From Cinnamomum chago (lineage: Eukaryota; Streptophyta; Magnoliopsida; Laurales; Lauraceae): a DNA stretch of 64,000 nt. Shown in pieces: positions 46,401 to 58,382 of the stretch. Location: contig CP142452.1 of assembly GCA_038049695.1 (NCBI GenBank), forward strand, positions 95,487,501 through 95,551,500, in the 5' to 3' direction. Under the pieces are notes generated by a model, which ran no database searches, had not been told where the DNA came from, and saw only the letters and a program-made list of their open reading frames with translations. Each line of letters begins with the position of its first letter. Positions within the stretch are counted from its first letter, which is position 1. Position numbers and translations under genes: made by a program.

Positions 46401-49206
46401 TTTATGTTTAGCATGTTGGATAAATTAAATAGTGAGAAAGTATTAGGGAAGTTAATTAATTCATCCATGTATCATTTTTTTTTTCCTTTCGTTACAAGAG
46501 ACTCGAACTCAAGCAGGCACACCCTAACCGTCCGAGCAACAGCCGGGGACAACCATTTGACATGGTTTGCTATTTGAAGAAACAAATACTTTCTTGCATT
46601 TGGAGGGAAATTGCATTCTTATTATGGGGGTCATTGCTTTGGTCCAATGGTAAAAGTCTTGGGTGCCCTGTGTGATAATGCATGCTCAAGACTTGTGAGC
46701 AGCTACTTTGTGTAAAATTGCCAAAAGTTAGGTCTGTCTCCAGTCTGGACCCTCACATGACGCTTTGGCGAGACCCACACTGGATAATGACCTTATTCTA
46801 TTCCCTTCCCACCCACCCACCCACCCCCCACCACTCTTCTCTAGATCTAATTCTGTCATTGGGTTACAGCAAATTAGTTTATGTAACCTGTCACAAATCA
46901 ACTCCGTTGATCACAGTTGATGAAGACTGTACCAATGCACCATTATAGACACTTGAAGTTATTAGCATGCATGATAGCATCAGGGAACCACCTAATGCTA
47001 AATGAGGCAAAAAATCTACTTGTGGAGATATTCTTTGCATCATGCCTACGGTTCCATAATGTTAGTCTACTTGTGAAGCTTTTAACGCCTTCATCATCCA
47101 TTGACATAATGTTAATTATCATCTTAAAACTTTAGCACTCATTCTCCTAATGCGTCCAACTTTCAACGTTGTTTGTGAAAGAAGCCTCAATGATTGTAAG
47201 TTTTACTATTTCTACAGGTATATGTTCTTGCAGACAATTTGGATATAGGAAACATCTACTCGGTTAATTTGAAAGCTGCGACTTCTGCCGCACTTCTGCT
47301 TTTGCCACCTGAATTTACAGAGGTTAATTTTCTGGGGAAAAAAAGGTTGTTGCTCGCTTCATTTTGTGTTGTTAGAATGTCTTATAATTCCCTTAATGCA
47401 GGGAGATTTATATGCTAAAATCTGTGCCCTCTCATATATGGGCGACATGAGGATGCTATTTGCAGAAGACCGGAACAAGGTCAGCTAGATCTGGATCACA
47501 GCTTGCCTAGTTATATTACATATTCATTTTAAAAATAACCATTCAAAAAATATAAAAATATCTAGAAAATTTAGGACACTGCCAAATTCTTTCTAGATGG
47601 TTGGACAGAATCAACTATTTGGTATAGTTCACAGAACGATTATAGATTTGTTTGGGCTGTAGATGCCAGATATTTTGATACTTAGCCGATCGACCAACTT
47701 TCTGAGATTATGGGAAAAGGGGACATGGGGAGTAGCACAACAAGTTTAACTGCAGGTGATCTTCTGAAATGAGTGACTGCGAATGTGAATGCCAGTCATA
47801 CAGTTGGCAGCAAAGGGAGGTACCCCATGTGGGGTGGGGTTTCTCTGGATGAGTTGACAATGTTACAGTGTAAGGATCTTCTTTAAACCTTACTGGTGAA
47901 TGATGAAGAGTAAAAATTAGGTTTTCACTTCTCCATGTGAAAACTCAAAAATTGTTTTAGTAGGTGGCTTGTTTCATGTTGTTGGAACTTCTAGTACAAT
48001 TTATTTGAGAAAGATTAACACTTTTTTCTTCTGAAATGGAAAGCTTGACATTGCATCTTTTCGAAACTTTCTCACATTTGGTAGTACTGGATCTCTCTTC
48101 AATTATAAATTTATAATTTTAAAGCTAGATAGATCCAATCCTAATGAAAACTGCATATGTGCAACTTTATATCAACACTGTAATTGCATATTGTATGTGA
48201 TGATTATAACACACGATTCACCTGCTCTACCACAGGTGAAGAAGATAGTCCAAGGAAGTTTTGGTTCATTTCAAGCAATGTACAAACCATTTCTAGATGA
48301 GTTTGCTGCCAAAGGGTTGTTGGAAATTTCATTATCAGGCGGTCGCCAAGCAGCTATAAAGCAGGTTTCTTCTAAACTGTACGGTTTATTTGAGCTTGGA
48401 TGAAAGGGATCAAAGTACGGGCCAATTGAGTTGGGAGGAATCCATGATCCACGACCTGAGGATAGGCATAGTATATATGAGCACCTCCAACTTTTTAGCT
48501 GAGGGGTTAGGAGTTGGATTCCATTCACAAGATTCCTTGGGTATGGTCTGTCCACAGTGGGGCAGGCAGGTAAAAAAAATGGTGGGGCAGTCAGATCAAC
48601 AGTTAAGATTAACAAATCATGACCCTAACTTGTACATATCCAAGGTCCAAGGATCCAATTCATATCCTTGGGTTGAGGGTCATATAATTTATTTATAAAA
48701 TTTCTATTCAAAAAATGCAGGTGATCCCTTCCAAACTGGCTGCTCTGCTTTTTTGTGTAATCAGTGGTTTTTTTAGAATGTTGTCAGTGGTTTTGTTCTG
48801 TGTATTCTGATGTTTGTTGGTAAATGCCAGGACTGCAGTTTATCTGCATCTCGTTCCCTTGTTTCCACTCTTCCCGAGAGAATCAGAAGCCAAATGAGAA
48901 TGAAGTTGCAAGGAAACGACAAACCTGGTAATTCTGGTCTCAATCATCAATCCATTACTTTCACATTGCATTGCATGTAGGTATGCTTATGTTGCATTAT
49001 ATGGATTATTCTCAGGACAAATGGTACATAATGTTGCCATCACCTCCCGAGAAGAGGCTGCTAAATGCATCCAAAAGGTCGTGAGGCGTCTCGTTATGGT
49101 TTCGAGTGCTAGGCAAGCGGTGTCTGGGGTAATGGCGGCTGGCGGCGTGAACGCATGTCGATATCTTGTGAACAAGATGTCGAAGGCATGGAAATCTCAT
49201 AAATGA
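43444..49206 (+). CDS. TAM41: TAM41, mitochondrial phosphatidate cytidylyltransferase
   Basis: TAM41 (Mmp37 family) makes CDP-diacylglycerol from phosphatidic acid and CTP at the matrix face of the inner mitochondrial membrane, feeding cardiolipin synthesis. Ten exons: 43444-43548, 43893-43952, 44523-44582, 44696-44764, 44903-44998, 47218-47322, 47402-47479, 48236-48364, 48831-48927, 49016-49206; all joins are phase 0 except exon 9/10 (phase 1). The product is 329 residues, the usual length for plants. The nucleotidyltransferase signature is Y24-G25-S26 with D41 in MVDYILGVSDP; also visible are VQWHSEN (50-56), DHYASWMAYLG, GVGVHFNPF, KYGVVRMHDLV, FYLSGRLQKP, AALLLLPPEFTE, SYMGDMRMLFAED and the C-terminal VMVSSARQAVSG. 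An in-frame TAA lies 12 bases before the ATG, so the start holds unless a coding exon lies further 5'. No obvious cleavable presequence is seen. Introns carry several SINEs. Confidence 0.95.
43601..43660 (+). pseudogene. decayed duplicate of TAM41 exon 2
   Basis: Sixty bases in intron 1 match exon 2 (43893-43952): ACGACAATGGTAGATTGCAT versus ATAATGGTAGATTACAT, then CTTAGGTATTTCA and GTGGCATT. The copy has lost the acceptor AG (ttttccg precedes it), has an in-frame TAG where the true exon has GTG, and has a small deletion at its end, so it cannot be used as coding sequence. Confidence 0.75.
45640..46010. mobile_element. MITE remnant with the CACATGTG / GGGGCCCAC module
   Basis: Contains TTTACAC and CACATGTGAAAC near its left side and TCATTTACACGC near its right. 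One module is in reverse orientation (TGGGGCCCAC, GAACAGTTCAGATT, TATCTCAAAATCTATG) related to the modules of the elements at 6668 and 18526. Borders are uncertain. Located in TAM41 intron 5. Confidence 0.4.
46474..46562 (-). mobile_element. short tRNA-derived SINE with intact B box
   Basis: On the minus strand it reads GCTCGGACGGTTAGGG (A-box-like), then GAGTTCGAGTCTC, a perfect tRNA-type B box, then CTTGTAACG and a poly-A tail. About 85 bp, inside TAM41 intron 5. Confidence 0.6.
46618..46795 (+). mobile_element. Au-type SINE copy
   Basis: Starts near TTTGGTCCAATGGTAAAAG, the tRNA-like head of plant Au SINEs. It continues through TCAAGACTTGTGAGCAGC, TTTGTGTAAAATTGCC, AGTCTGGACCCTCACATGAC and GCTTTGGCGAGACCCACAC, in the same order as the Au consensus. 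In TAM41 intron 5, sense orientation. Confidence 0.6.
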
Positions 49207-49344
49207 TCTTGTTTGTTCTGTCCTTTCAAACAAGATTAGGAAATTAGTTTCAAGTGAGGCATTGCTGAGTATCTTGTGGACAGCAGAGATTATAGTTTAG
49301 GTGAATATAACAGCAGATTGAAAGGATGGAAATTGTAATTCATG

Positions 49345-49428
49345 GGAAGTCATTTTTTATTTTTTGCCATTACAAGAGATGGAATTGTAAACTATCCTAA
49401 TCTAGACGCTAGTGAGCAGTTGAGCCAT
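49345..49428 (-). mobile_element. decayed short SINE in the TAM41 3' flank
   Basis: On the minus strand a GGCTCAACTGCTC head, TCTCTTGTAATGGC and an A-rich tail parallel the SINE at 46474 (TCTCTTGTAACG plus poly-A). It is about 140 bp past the stop codon and so may be part of the TAM41 3' UTR. Confidence 0.4.
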
Positions 49429-49987
49429 TCCCATGTTCTCTTTTAAGAAGCTATTTTACTATATCATCACCATCATCTTAATAAGAGCATCAGTTTATCA
49501 AGGCAAATGTGTGAAGCTTCTATGTGGAGCATATATATGCACTTGGGACTGAACTTTTGGAGGATTGTCTGTTGGCGGTTCTTTAGATGGTGATTACTCT
49601 ACCTATTGTCTGTAAAATAGTCAGGAGATTGCAAACTTTGGGTGCTGCATGCAATCAACTTTGTCTTTTAATTAAGGTTTTCTGGTAATCCTAATCTATC
49701 CCCCCTAAATTACCCTTCCCTGTAACCTGCCTACCCATCTATGGGACTCAATTGCGATGGACCATTGCCTCCAAATACTGTACTTATAAATCTCTACTTC
49801 ATTATAGGAAACAGAGACAAAAATAAACTGACCCTTTTAGGAACTCTTATCCATATGACTATACCCCTATGGAAAAATTTTCTCCTGCACATGTGCTCCT
49901 CCGTATGGATGGATCTGAGCCATAACCAAAGGTGGGGCCCCATGTACAAGTTCCCTGAGTGCCATAGACAAATTTATATCATGGATG
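49429..49987. other. TAM41 3' flank, no further gene
   Basis: Likely contains the end of the TAM41 transcript; no signal can be called with confidence. Confidence 0.4.
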
Positions 49988-49995
49988 ATGATATC

Positions 49996-50492
49996 TAGGG
50001 TTGTAAACAGATATTCGATTCTCCAATTATCTAGAAGTTCTAACCCGCAACCGGGTGTTGAACATATTTTAGATTCCAATTCATAAATGGGTCCAGGTCA
50101 GGAACTTAATTTAGGTTTTGATTGATAAACGGGTCTGGTTTTGAGTTTATATAGGTTCCGACCCGTGGATCCAAAACCTAGCATATAAGTATTTAATAAT
50201 GCAATTTGTAATTTAAAACCAATTCTTTTTTGGGCATTTTTATGTATAATACTGGATGTTGTAAGTTTGATGCACTGTTATAAATTAAATGATATGTTTA
50301 TTTTAAGAAAAAATAAAAAATTAGAATTGATTTTAAAATCAGATTCGAATCCACTAAGTGAACTGGGTTCAGAATCCGGATCCAGCACACACTAGAACAG
50401 CTTCAGATTCAAAATGGGCACCGGAACCGTTATTTGAAAACGGGTCCTCCGGGTTCACTGTGATTCTGATCCCCATACCGGTTGCAACCCTA
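49996..50492. mobile_element. hAT-type MITE with TAGGG-TGTAAA ends
   Basis: Ends TAGGGTTGTAAAC and (reverse-complemented) TAGGGTTGCAACCGG, flanked by 8-bp duplications with one mismatch, atgatatc (49988-49995) and atgatacc (50493-50500). The interior has GACCCGTGGATCC, GAATCCGGATCC and AACGGGTC(T/C) words like the element at 31135. 497 bp, between TAM41 and the methyltransferase gene, only about 200 bp from the latter's start codon. Confidence 0.75.
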
Positions 50493-50699
50493 ATGATACC
50501 ATACGAGATCCTGCTGGGTTCATCAAGTGGACCATGGGACCCACTGATCCGTTGTAGGCGATGATTGAACCGTCCGATCTTTGATCAAAAGCACCCAAGG
50601 CGGGACCCATCAGATGGCACGTGTGCTGCCACAGACTGTCAAATATCTCCTCTCCTGGCAAGTCACGCACTCGGTTCTTTCATTCTCATTCTCATCCTC

Positions 50700-53600
50700 A
50701 TGGCCTGCTCTGCTTCTTCTTCTTCATCTTCTTTGTTCTTCACTCTGTCTCCTCTCGGCCGTAGGAAATCAGACACCAGCAATCCTCTTTCTCTTGCCAT
50801 CTTCGCATCTCCCAATCTCAAAACAAAGCTTCAACGCCCACGCCCTTTCATCGTCTCCTCTCGTCGTCGTAACTTATCGAGCTCTTTGCTTTCACCTCTT
50901 CTTTGTCAAAAAACCCTAGAATTATTTCATATCTCAATGTTGTTATCTGTCAGATGCGAGAGAGGACGAAGATGTCATAGACGAAAGGAAGAAGCAGTTG
51001 CTGATCGAACGTTACGGCATGGATCCTGTCGATTTCATGCCCGAAGCTCCCCGCAACAATAAGGTCTTCATCTGAATTCCAACTTACAAAGGCTTATCTT
51101 TCTGTTTGGTTGGTTGGTTGGTTGGTTTGCTTCTTCTTATCTGATATTCCCCTCTTTCCATGTTTTCTAGTCGACGAGAAGGAAGGAAATGGAGAAGAGC
51201 AAGAAAGGGGATGTGTCTAAACAGCCTCCTAAAGAGCCTATACCCCCTCGCACTACACATAAGTTGCTTCAGGTACTTCTTCTCCTTTTTATGTAGAAAA
51301 GATTCGTTTTTTTTTTATGTGGAGTCTTTAGGTTAGCTTGTGTATTTTGATGTTCAATTTGCCAAATTGCAATCTGGGGTGCAATGTTTTGGTAGCTCAT
51401 AAATTTTGAGAATCACATTTCGTAGGATATTTGTTTCTCCAGCCCTTTTTTTACCCAACTTGATATCAGTTGTGGATTGGTGCTGGTGATGATTTTTTGA
51501 GGCATTGAACGTAGTGAAACGGTAACCCAACTCTGGTCTCTGATTTTTCCACTGCTCCATAATTTTCCTGACCGTTCAAACCACTCGCTACAGAGAGTTC
51601 ATTGTTATCTTTTTCATCGGTAGAGAAAGAAATCTTATTAAAGCAAAATCAACGAGAAATCTTATTATAGAAAACTTAAAAAAAAAAAAAAAAAAAGAAA
51701 CCCTACAACAGACATGGTACAAGAGTAGTGAAGGGGGAGACTAGAAGAGATGGTGTTCTTTATATCACTCTTCACCGAGAGATCAACCTCACTACTTTTT
51801 TGTTTTTACATCAGTGGTTCTTCTTTTAAACACAATGAAGAAAGAGAGCACTATGCTGTACAAGAGATGTATAAGCCTCAGTACTGACTTAATTTAAACA
51901 ATCGAATCTCCCTCAAACTATTGGGCAACTTTCCAAGGAAAAAACTCATTCTTGACATCCAATTGTATTCTTCCACTTACCCTCAACAATAAACACTTCA
52001 CATTCTAATGATTATAATATCTTTAATTTTTTCTAGAGCTCTAATCTCAGAATCATTTGCGCACCAAATACCTAGTCCCCAAGCTTTTATAACATTTCCC
52101 ATCAATAGCTTGGTCTACTGTTCAAACCCCAATGCTAGCCCACAGCGGTTTTCTTTTGTTTCTTTTTTTTTTCCCCTCTCTCTATTTATAGTCTAAAATG
52201 AGTTTTTCAAAAGGTAAAGTTGGCTCGAACCTACAACCATGCAGTTTTGATAGGCTTTTGTAAAAAAAAATCTCTTTTTTCTTTTAATGATTTTGAATTG
52301 AGCATTGCTACATGGCCCGACTGGGGTGACCGGGTCCTGGGATCCAGTGGCCCTCCTGGGGGATCGGGCCAAGTATACTTTTTGTTTTGAATTATGGAAA
52401 AAGATACAGGATTATCACAAGAGGGAGTGAGTCCCCAACTGACCCAGACTATAGCCATTGAACCAGCTTAACAGTTTGCTGTCTCAGCACATGGGGGAAG
52501 GAATGAGTCTAGGACTCAATAAATCTTTTATCTCTTCATTGTAACTCCAAGTATAATCTGAACCCAGGGCAATCCAAGCAATTTGATAGGCTTAATCTCG
52601 TTCAATAGTAATGGATGTAAGCTCAGGTCACACTACTTTTTTATAGTGAAAAAAGCTCGGGTCTCAACCTCATTGGAGTTAAAACAATTTAATTATCCTC
52701 GAATTGACCCTTACAGCCCCTAAGGATTCCATCAAAACCACCTTTTCCCCTTTGTTTCATCTACATATATTATCAAAGTTTAATGACCACCGGGAAAAGG
52801 AGATCACCAAGCAGTCACAATGCAATTTCAACATTTGAAAGATCCAGTTGCTTCAAGCCATCTGCAACAAAGATTATCTCTAATTACCCTCAGAATTTAT
52901 ATTCAAAATGCCAAGCAACAACACTTGTATCTTCAAGCTGAGAGTGTGAGATTTATATAGTTCCTCATAATAACATGGATCCTAAGGGTGTGTTTGTCTG
53001 ACAAGAGGATTCTGCATTTCCTGGATTTCCATTTCTGCGGTAGAGACTAGAGAGGAATCTTATATTCATACCTCTCCCATTGGAAATCGAAATCCTCTCT
53101 CTATTGAGGGAGAACATTAAAAAAAAGTGTTGAAAGTTGAAGCAAATAATAGTAGAATGGGTTGCATGGGAAATTAGGAAAATTCTCTTCATTGTGGAAT
53201 CCTTGTGTTGCACAAACATACCCTAGGGTGGTACCAAAGCTTCACTATTTAGTCCAGGGTTTCTAGCTTGAACTTACATTAGAGTAGAAAAGTCCGTATT
53301 TTCAGATTTTTTTTCATTTGTTTTTATTTTAAAATAAACATGATGCTGTGGACATCTTTTTACTATAAGTTATTATTATCTTGAAGCTTATATATGGTGG
53401 CGTGTGCCTCAACTAGGTGTTGGGGGGAAAGGTTCGCAGAAGAAAGTTGCTTTCACCTGAGGGAATGGATGTACGTCCAATGATGGAAGTAGTAAAAGGT
53501 GCAATCTTTGATATCTTACAGGTATGGCTATTATTTATTTCTTACATTCAGCTTTGCCACTAGTATTTCATAATCATTGGTTTTATGAAAAGACAAAGAA

Positions 53601-56600
53601 ATGTTTGTTGGTAGATAAATCTGATATGAAACTCTACATTCTTGCATTTTTTGTAAATTTTGTTCAGAAGCAGTTGCATTCTGGTATCCTTATATATCAA
53701 TATTTTGAAAGGTTGCATTCTGGCCTCTTTAGGTGGCTGGGGGTTGTCCTGCTTCTTTAAGGCCTGGACGCTGGTTAGATTTGTATAGTGGCACTGGATC
53801 TGTTGGAATTGAAGCAATCAGCCGAGGATGTTCAGAGGTTCCTTTTCTAGCTTCCAAAACAATTCCATTATCTTTTTCTACGTGTTACATGTTCTCTTGT
53901 TTGTGTGTGAGAATACGTTTTAAGCTTCCAAAAAATTTCCTTGTCCTTTTCTGTCTGTTAGTTGTACTTTTGTTTTGTGTGAATCTTCATAAAAAAAAGT
54001 TAATTGATTGTTTGTTCCTCTTGCTGGTGAAAAATAATTTTTTTTACTTGCTTTTTCATTGTTTGAACCAAAAATTCTGTGCATAGTAGTTTTTTAATAT
54101 TTTCTCTGAAACCTATATTTTCTGAATTTCAAATGTTATAATGTTTGCTTCACTTGGCATTCCATTCTTTTAGGATGAAGCTCATATATACAGATTTTTT
54201 TTTTCAATAAGCTGTTTGTTTCAAATTCTATTTTTATTTAGCATTTATGGTGTTAGATCCAAACTTGTCCATTTTTTTATTTTTTTTGAATGGTCTACTT
54301 GTCCATATTTTCTCAATTTCAGGCACACTTTGTTGAGATGGATCCTTGGGTTGTTTCTGAAGTCCTGAGACCGAATTTAGAATCGACAGGATTTCTTGAT
54401 TTTTCTGTCATTCATACAGTGCGCGTTGAGAATTTCCTTGCAAATGCTGAGCAATTTCTAGGTATATGCATGCTTAAGTTCTTACATCTTTTTGCTGTGA
54501 TTATAATATTTATTCACTTAAAACGCATTCAAGCAGCCCAACTTGCATTCATAGAGGTTGAGTTCCCTCATATGAATCAGGGCAGCTCCAGTCCCTGGGC
54601 GCCTTAATTATTGACGGAGTTCACTTCACTATTGCTATGGACAGTCCAGTCTGGTTCAAATTTTCTGCCTGATACTCAGCTAGCTTCCCCAGCATATCTC
54701 CTCCTTTGCTCCATGTATACACATTAAAGACAAACTTCATGACCTGCAATTGTTGTATTGTGATTAATTCGATCCTTCCCCTGGGATTATAGGCTTTGGT
54801 TGAACCTACCTTGTCCGGATGTTTTGTGGGATGGGGAAACCATCTTCCAAATGAGCAATGGGCTTGACCATATGTTTTACTCAGACTTAGCAAAGTACTT
54901 TGCCTATTCCACATTTCTATTCTAAGATGCATGCTTACAGTTTACTAGTTAAGAATAAAGGTGTGATTACCTGATAAAAACCAACTAGGAAAAAAAATCC
55001 CAACCAAAAAGGGAATAAAGGAATAGGACATCTCACCCTGTGCGCAAAACTATTGTTTCCATTTGAGGACTGCTTCAGTGAAGCTAGCCGAAGTTGCAAC
55101 CAACATAGCAAGGGCTTATGAGATAGCACTAAATATTTGTATGACTTTACCATTGTGTTGCATTGACTAAATCATGAAACTAGTCCCTCAGATAGTCACG
55201 GTTAAACTATGTACCTACGATGCAGCATGGTTCATGGTTAAATCCGCTGAGCTTGAGTCACCTCCTGAGTCATCTAGTTGGCTGGGTTTTATGGTTTTTG
55301 GGCCCAAAAAACATGTGTTTCCTATTTTTTCTATTGGGAAAAGCTATAGGAGGCTCTTAAGGACTTTTTTGCACTAATTAGAGAAGATCAAAACCACCTT
55401 TTTTTATTATGATTTATTTTTTTTAAGGATCCAAGCATTTGAAGGTCAACCGTTTTATTCATCCGACTGAGTGAAATATAAATGTGGGTAGCTATAACAA
55501 CTTAAACTTATTATTAATAAATGAACCACAACAAGTCTTGACATTCTAGATTTGTAAAACTATATTTTCCATGGTTTAGATTTCTTTGCTATTTTTTCTT
55601 ATTTTTAAAATGTTTTGGACCTAGTTCGTGACTCAGTCCGACTCGGCTAGTTCATATGATCAACTAAGTTCACTTGACTTCAGGGCGATTAAGTGACCCC
55701 CAGCCGGGTTTTTAAAACCTTGGCAGGGTTAGCATGGGATGTCTTGTGGGAGACTCTGCATGCATGGGGTCTTGGAAAGCAACAGATTAGCATGTTTTAT
55801 CATAATTTCTCGTGAGAGTTGAAAAGCCAGCTAACACGCTAGTCATGTATACCGTAGTTTCTCTCCTGGTGCCTGTTCTCTTCATGGTGATTACTGAATG
55901 TGAGGCGAAAGGTTTCGCCTCCCAGGTTTTCTAATTATATGAAAGCCCTACTACCTCATAGCCTGTGCTCAAGTTATATGCTTTTGCAGGTAAAGCTGGA
56001 CCATTTGCTTACATTAGTGTTACACCTCCTTACACAGCAGTGGATTATGGAGTGTTAATGGATCAACTCTCTAAGTCACCTTTAGTTGGTGAAGATACTT
56101 TCATTGTAAGCTGTGACCCTATTCATTCAAGAAATGCAACTGTTTGTGGTTATTTATTTATTATTTTAAGTCCATATACTTATGCTGAAGCTTTTATGAA
56201 TGAGTGTTAGGTGGTGGAGTATCCATTAAGAACTGCTATGTCGGAATCATGCAGGGATCTCATTAAGGTATAGTGCTTGAACTCTTCTTGAATACACTTA
56301 ATACTCACATAGTCACATACATTCACAAAACACTCATTGAATAATAATTAATGGCTCCTTGTCTTCCCTACTGGAGGGTAAACTAACTAATGGTACTTGC
56401 TACTGTAGAATTCATCTTCTGAAAAAAAGATTAAGAGGATATATTGCATATGAGGCTCACATTGAACATATAAATGTTCACAAAAGTTGGCATCCTTAAA
56501 GTTAGTGGTGGCATGCTGACACAGCTAGATTGGTGTAAATGGATCCTCCTAGTCGTAGGTACCTTCAAGCCAAACACAGTGCATTCACTGGACTGATTTT

Positions 56601-58382
56601 GTAAAAGCGAACTTAAGTTATTAAAAGAGCTGCTTCATGGAGACCACTCACATGGTTGGTGAAGATGAGATTGGAAGCGCCCACTAGACTTTAGATGGGC
56701 CAAAAACGATCTTGCATCGAATTATCCTTTTAAGTGTTAGACTGGTTGACGATTTGACAAGGGGCAAGCAAAATTGGTGGTTAGTGTAATTTTTACTAAC
56801 TGTTAATGTTGAATGGCTTTGAATTGATGGTTATAACCATCCAATCTGGGTGTTTGGGGTCATCTGAAATCCATGTTGCTTGTCCTCCATCCTACTTGCA
56901 CCATCTTTGTGCACTGTGTGTCTGTGACTCTGCAAGTCCAACAATATGTCTCGTATCTTTCCTTAGTCCTTAGTATGGTAAGGTCAGGTCATCATATCAT
57001 TCTCTGCATTTATAATGAGAATGTTCTATAAAATATGCATGCTTGTATTTGTGCTTAAATTTTCATGGATGTGTTAAAATGGATAAGCATGACCAATTGA
57101 GGCAGCTTGTATAAACATGATTTTGGCATACTTCTCTCTGTTAAAAGAAAAAAACTTCATTTTCTCGTTCTTTTCAGCAATAATAATTTACTAGTGAACA
57201 GATCAGAAACAATTCCAAGCTAAAAACCGTTCATTGTAAGAGAACTGTAATGTAACTTCAAAGAAATCTAGCATGCCCCATACCAGAAGCTCCCTCTTAA
57301 AAACGAAAACAGTTCCCTTAAATCTTCTCTTCATATTGTAGAGAAGGAACTTCAGAAAATAATGATGGGGCCCATGTCCACCCTTTGATATGCCAATAGG
57401 TTGGCTTTTTTGTTCCTTGTACACATGTTCAAAAATCACTGACGTTGGAGCTGTTAACATTAAGGTTGAAGCTAGACACCCCTTTTTTGTAGCCCATTTA
57501 GTCGTGTTTTGAGAATCACTTATTATTCCCAAATTACTGGAGAGTCTCGCTAAAAATATTTAGCACCTTATTTTTTATTTTTTTTTAAGAGCCTCCACTT
57601 CATCAGATTCTGTTACCCTCACCATTCTTGAAAAATAGAGCAGCACCTCCCCTATAGAATTCGTCACATTCCTCCTCTTCCAATGGTCCCGATTTGCCTA
57701 TTCCCCATTGACATTAAATTTGAACCAATCAAAACTTGGCAGTTCTTATTTCACCTCATTATTTTGAAGATGCTCAAAAATCTTAGTGAGATTCTCTGGT
57801 ACCTTGATTACAGGAGGTGACTCTGAAAACACTACTAAATTGGGCTATGAGGAAAGCAGGGAGAACCATTAGGCTAGCTTCTACCTTAATCATCAAGGAG
57901 ATTGGGGCTTAACAGCTCCAAAGTTCAGTGATTTCCAAAATGGAACACAAATAGGCTGCAGAATTATCCTCCATAAAATTCTTCCTCGATTATGGAATGG
58001 GGCTGCTCCCCAAGAAACCACTGTTTCCAAAGTATTCCAGAAAACCCAATAAATTCCAATTAGAGAGAATGTATTTGCTCATAACTCCTCTGCAAATCTG
58101 CATTCAATGATAAGGTGGTTGACCATCTCACTCTCTTCACTACGGATTGGACAATTGTGATACATTGGAAGGCATGATTTCTCATTCAATAGATTTGCTT
58201 AGTGATTTTTTATGGGCCTATGAACTGTCAACAAGAGTTCAAAATGATTGCAGATAACTGACCGGCGATTTGGCCGGACCAACTTGGCAATATATGGTCC
58301 CACTTGGGCCCAGAAGAAGAGGAAATCAGCAACTCTGAGGACTGTGAGACAAAAGGCTCCATTGCTGGTTGAAAGCATGTAA
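50700..58382 (+). CDS. rsmD-like: RsmD-type rRNA (guanine-N2) methyltransferase, organelle-targeted
   Basis: A SAM-dependent methyltransferase related to bacterial RsmD, which methylates G966 of 16S rRNA; in plants expected to act on organelle, probably plastid, ribosomal RNA. Exons: 50700-50868, 50954-51063, 51171-51272, 53417-53521, 53733-53837, 54323-54461, 55990-56105, 56211-56267, 58254-58382, with consistent phases, giving 343 residues. Residues 1-57 are Ser/Arg-rich with few acids, like a transit peptide (MACSASSSSSSLFF start). A charged linker (about 60-120) precedes the catalytic domain. Motif I is LDLYSGTGSVGIEA (177-190), E202-M-D204 is the acidic loop that holds SAM, and TPPY (255-258) replaces the bacterial DPPY as catalytic motif IV, as in plant relatives. 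Residues 302-318 (ITDRRFGRTNLAIYGP) close the fold, followed by a basic tail. Intron 1 is only 85 bp; the last is 1986 bp and holds a LINE relic. Confidence 0.93.
51273..53416 (+). other. intron 3 of the methyltransferase gene
   Basis: GT-AG intron of 2144 bp. It includes a poly-A run near 51680 and the possible SINE at 52200-52475; otherwise AT-rich without recognised content. Confidence 0.7.
52200..52475 (-). mobile_element. possible tRNA-derived SINE(s)
   Basis: On the minus strand, GCTGGTTCAATGGCTATAG (52450s) resembles an A box, followed by CAGTTGGGGACTC. Further along is GTAGGTTCGAGCCAAC (about 52216-52245), a good B box. A-rich stretches follow. These may be one rearranged element or two fragments. 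Confidence 0.35.
57390..58175 (-). pseudogene. LINE (L1-type) ORF2 remnant: zf-RVT and RNase H parts
   Basis: Minus strand inside the last intron of the methyltransferase gene. From 58150 downward it translates CPIRSEESEMVNHLIIECRF, then a stop, SLIGIYWVFWNTLETVVSWG and GRILWRIILQPICVPFWKSL, the zinc-binding region that follows reverse transcriptase in plant LINEs. Further down, DWFKFNVNGE, GEVLLYFSRMV and SDSQNTTKWATKKG correspond to the plant LINE RNase H domain. Several stops and frame changes break it, and the reverse transcriptase core is missing. A dead fragment, antisense to the host gene. Confidence 0.75.

Noticed and set aside
48390-48698. 102-codon plus-strand frame
   Set aside because: It spans TAM41 intron 8 sequence right after the donor and resembles nothing.
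50581-50919. 112-codon frame overlapping the methyltransferase start
   Set aside because: It is another frame across the transit-peptide exon; the splice model joining 50868 to 50954 from the ATG at 50700 gives the protein expected for the family.
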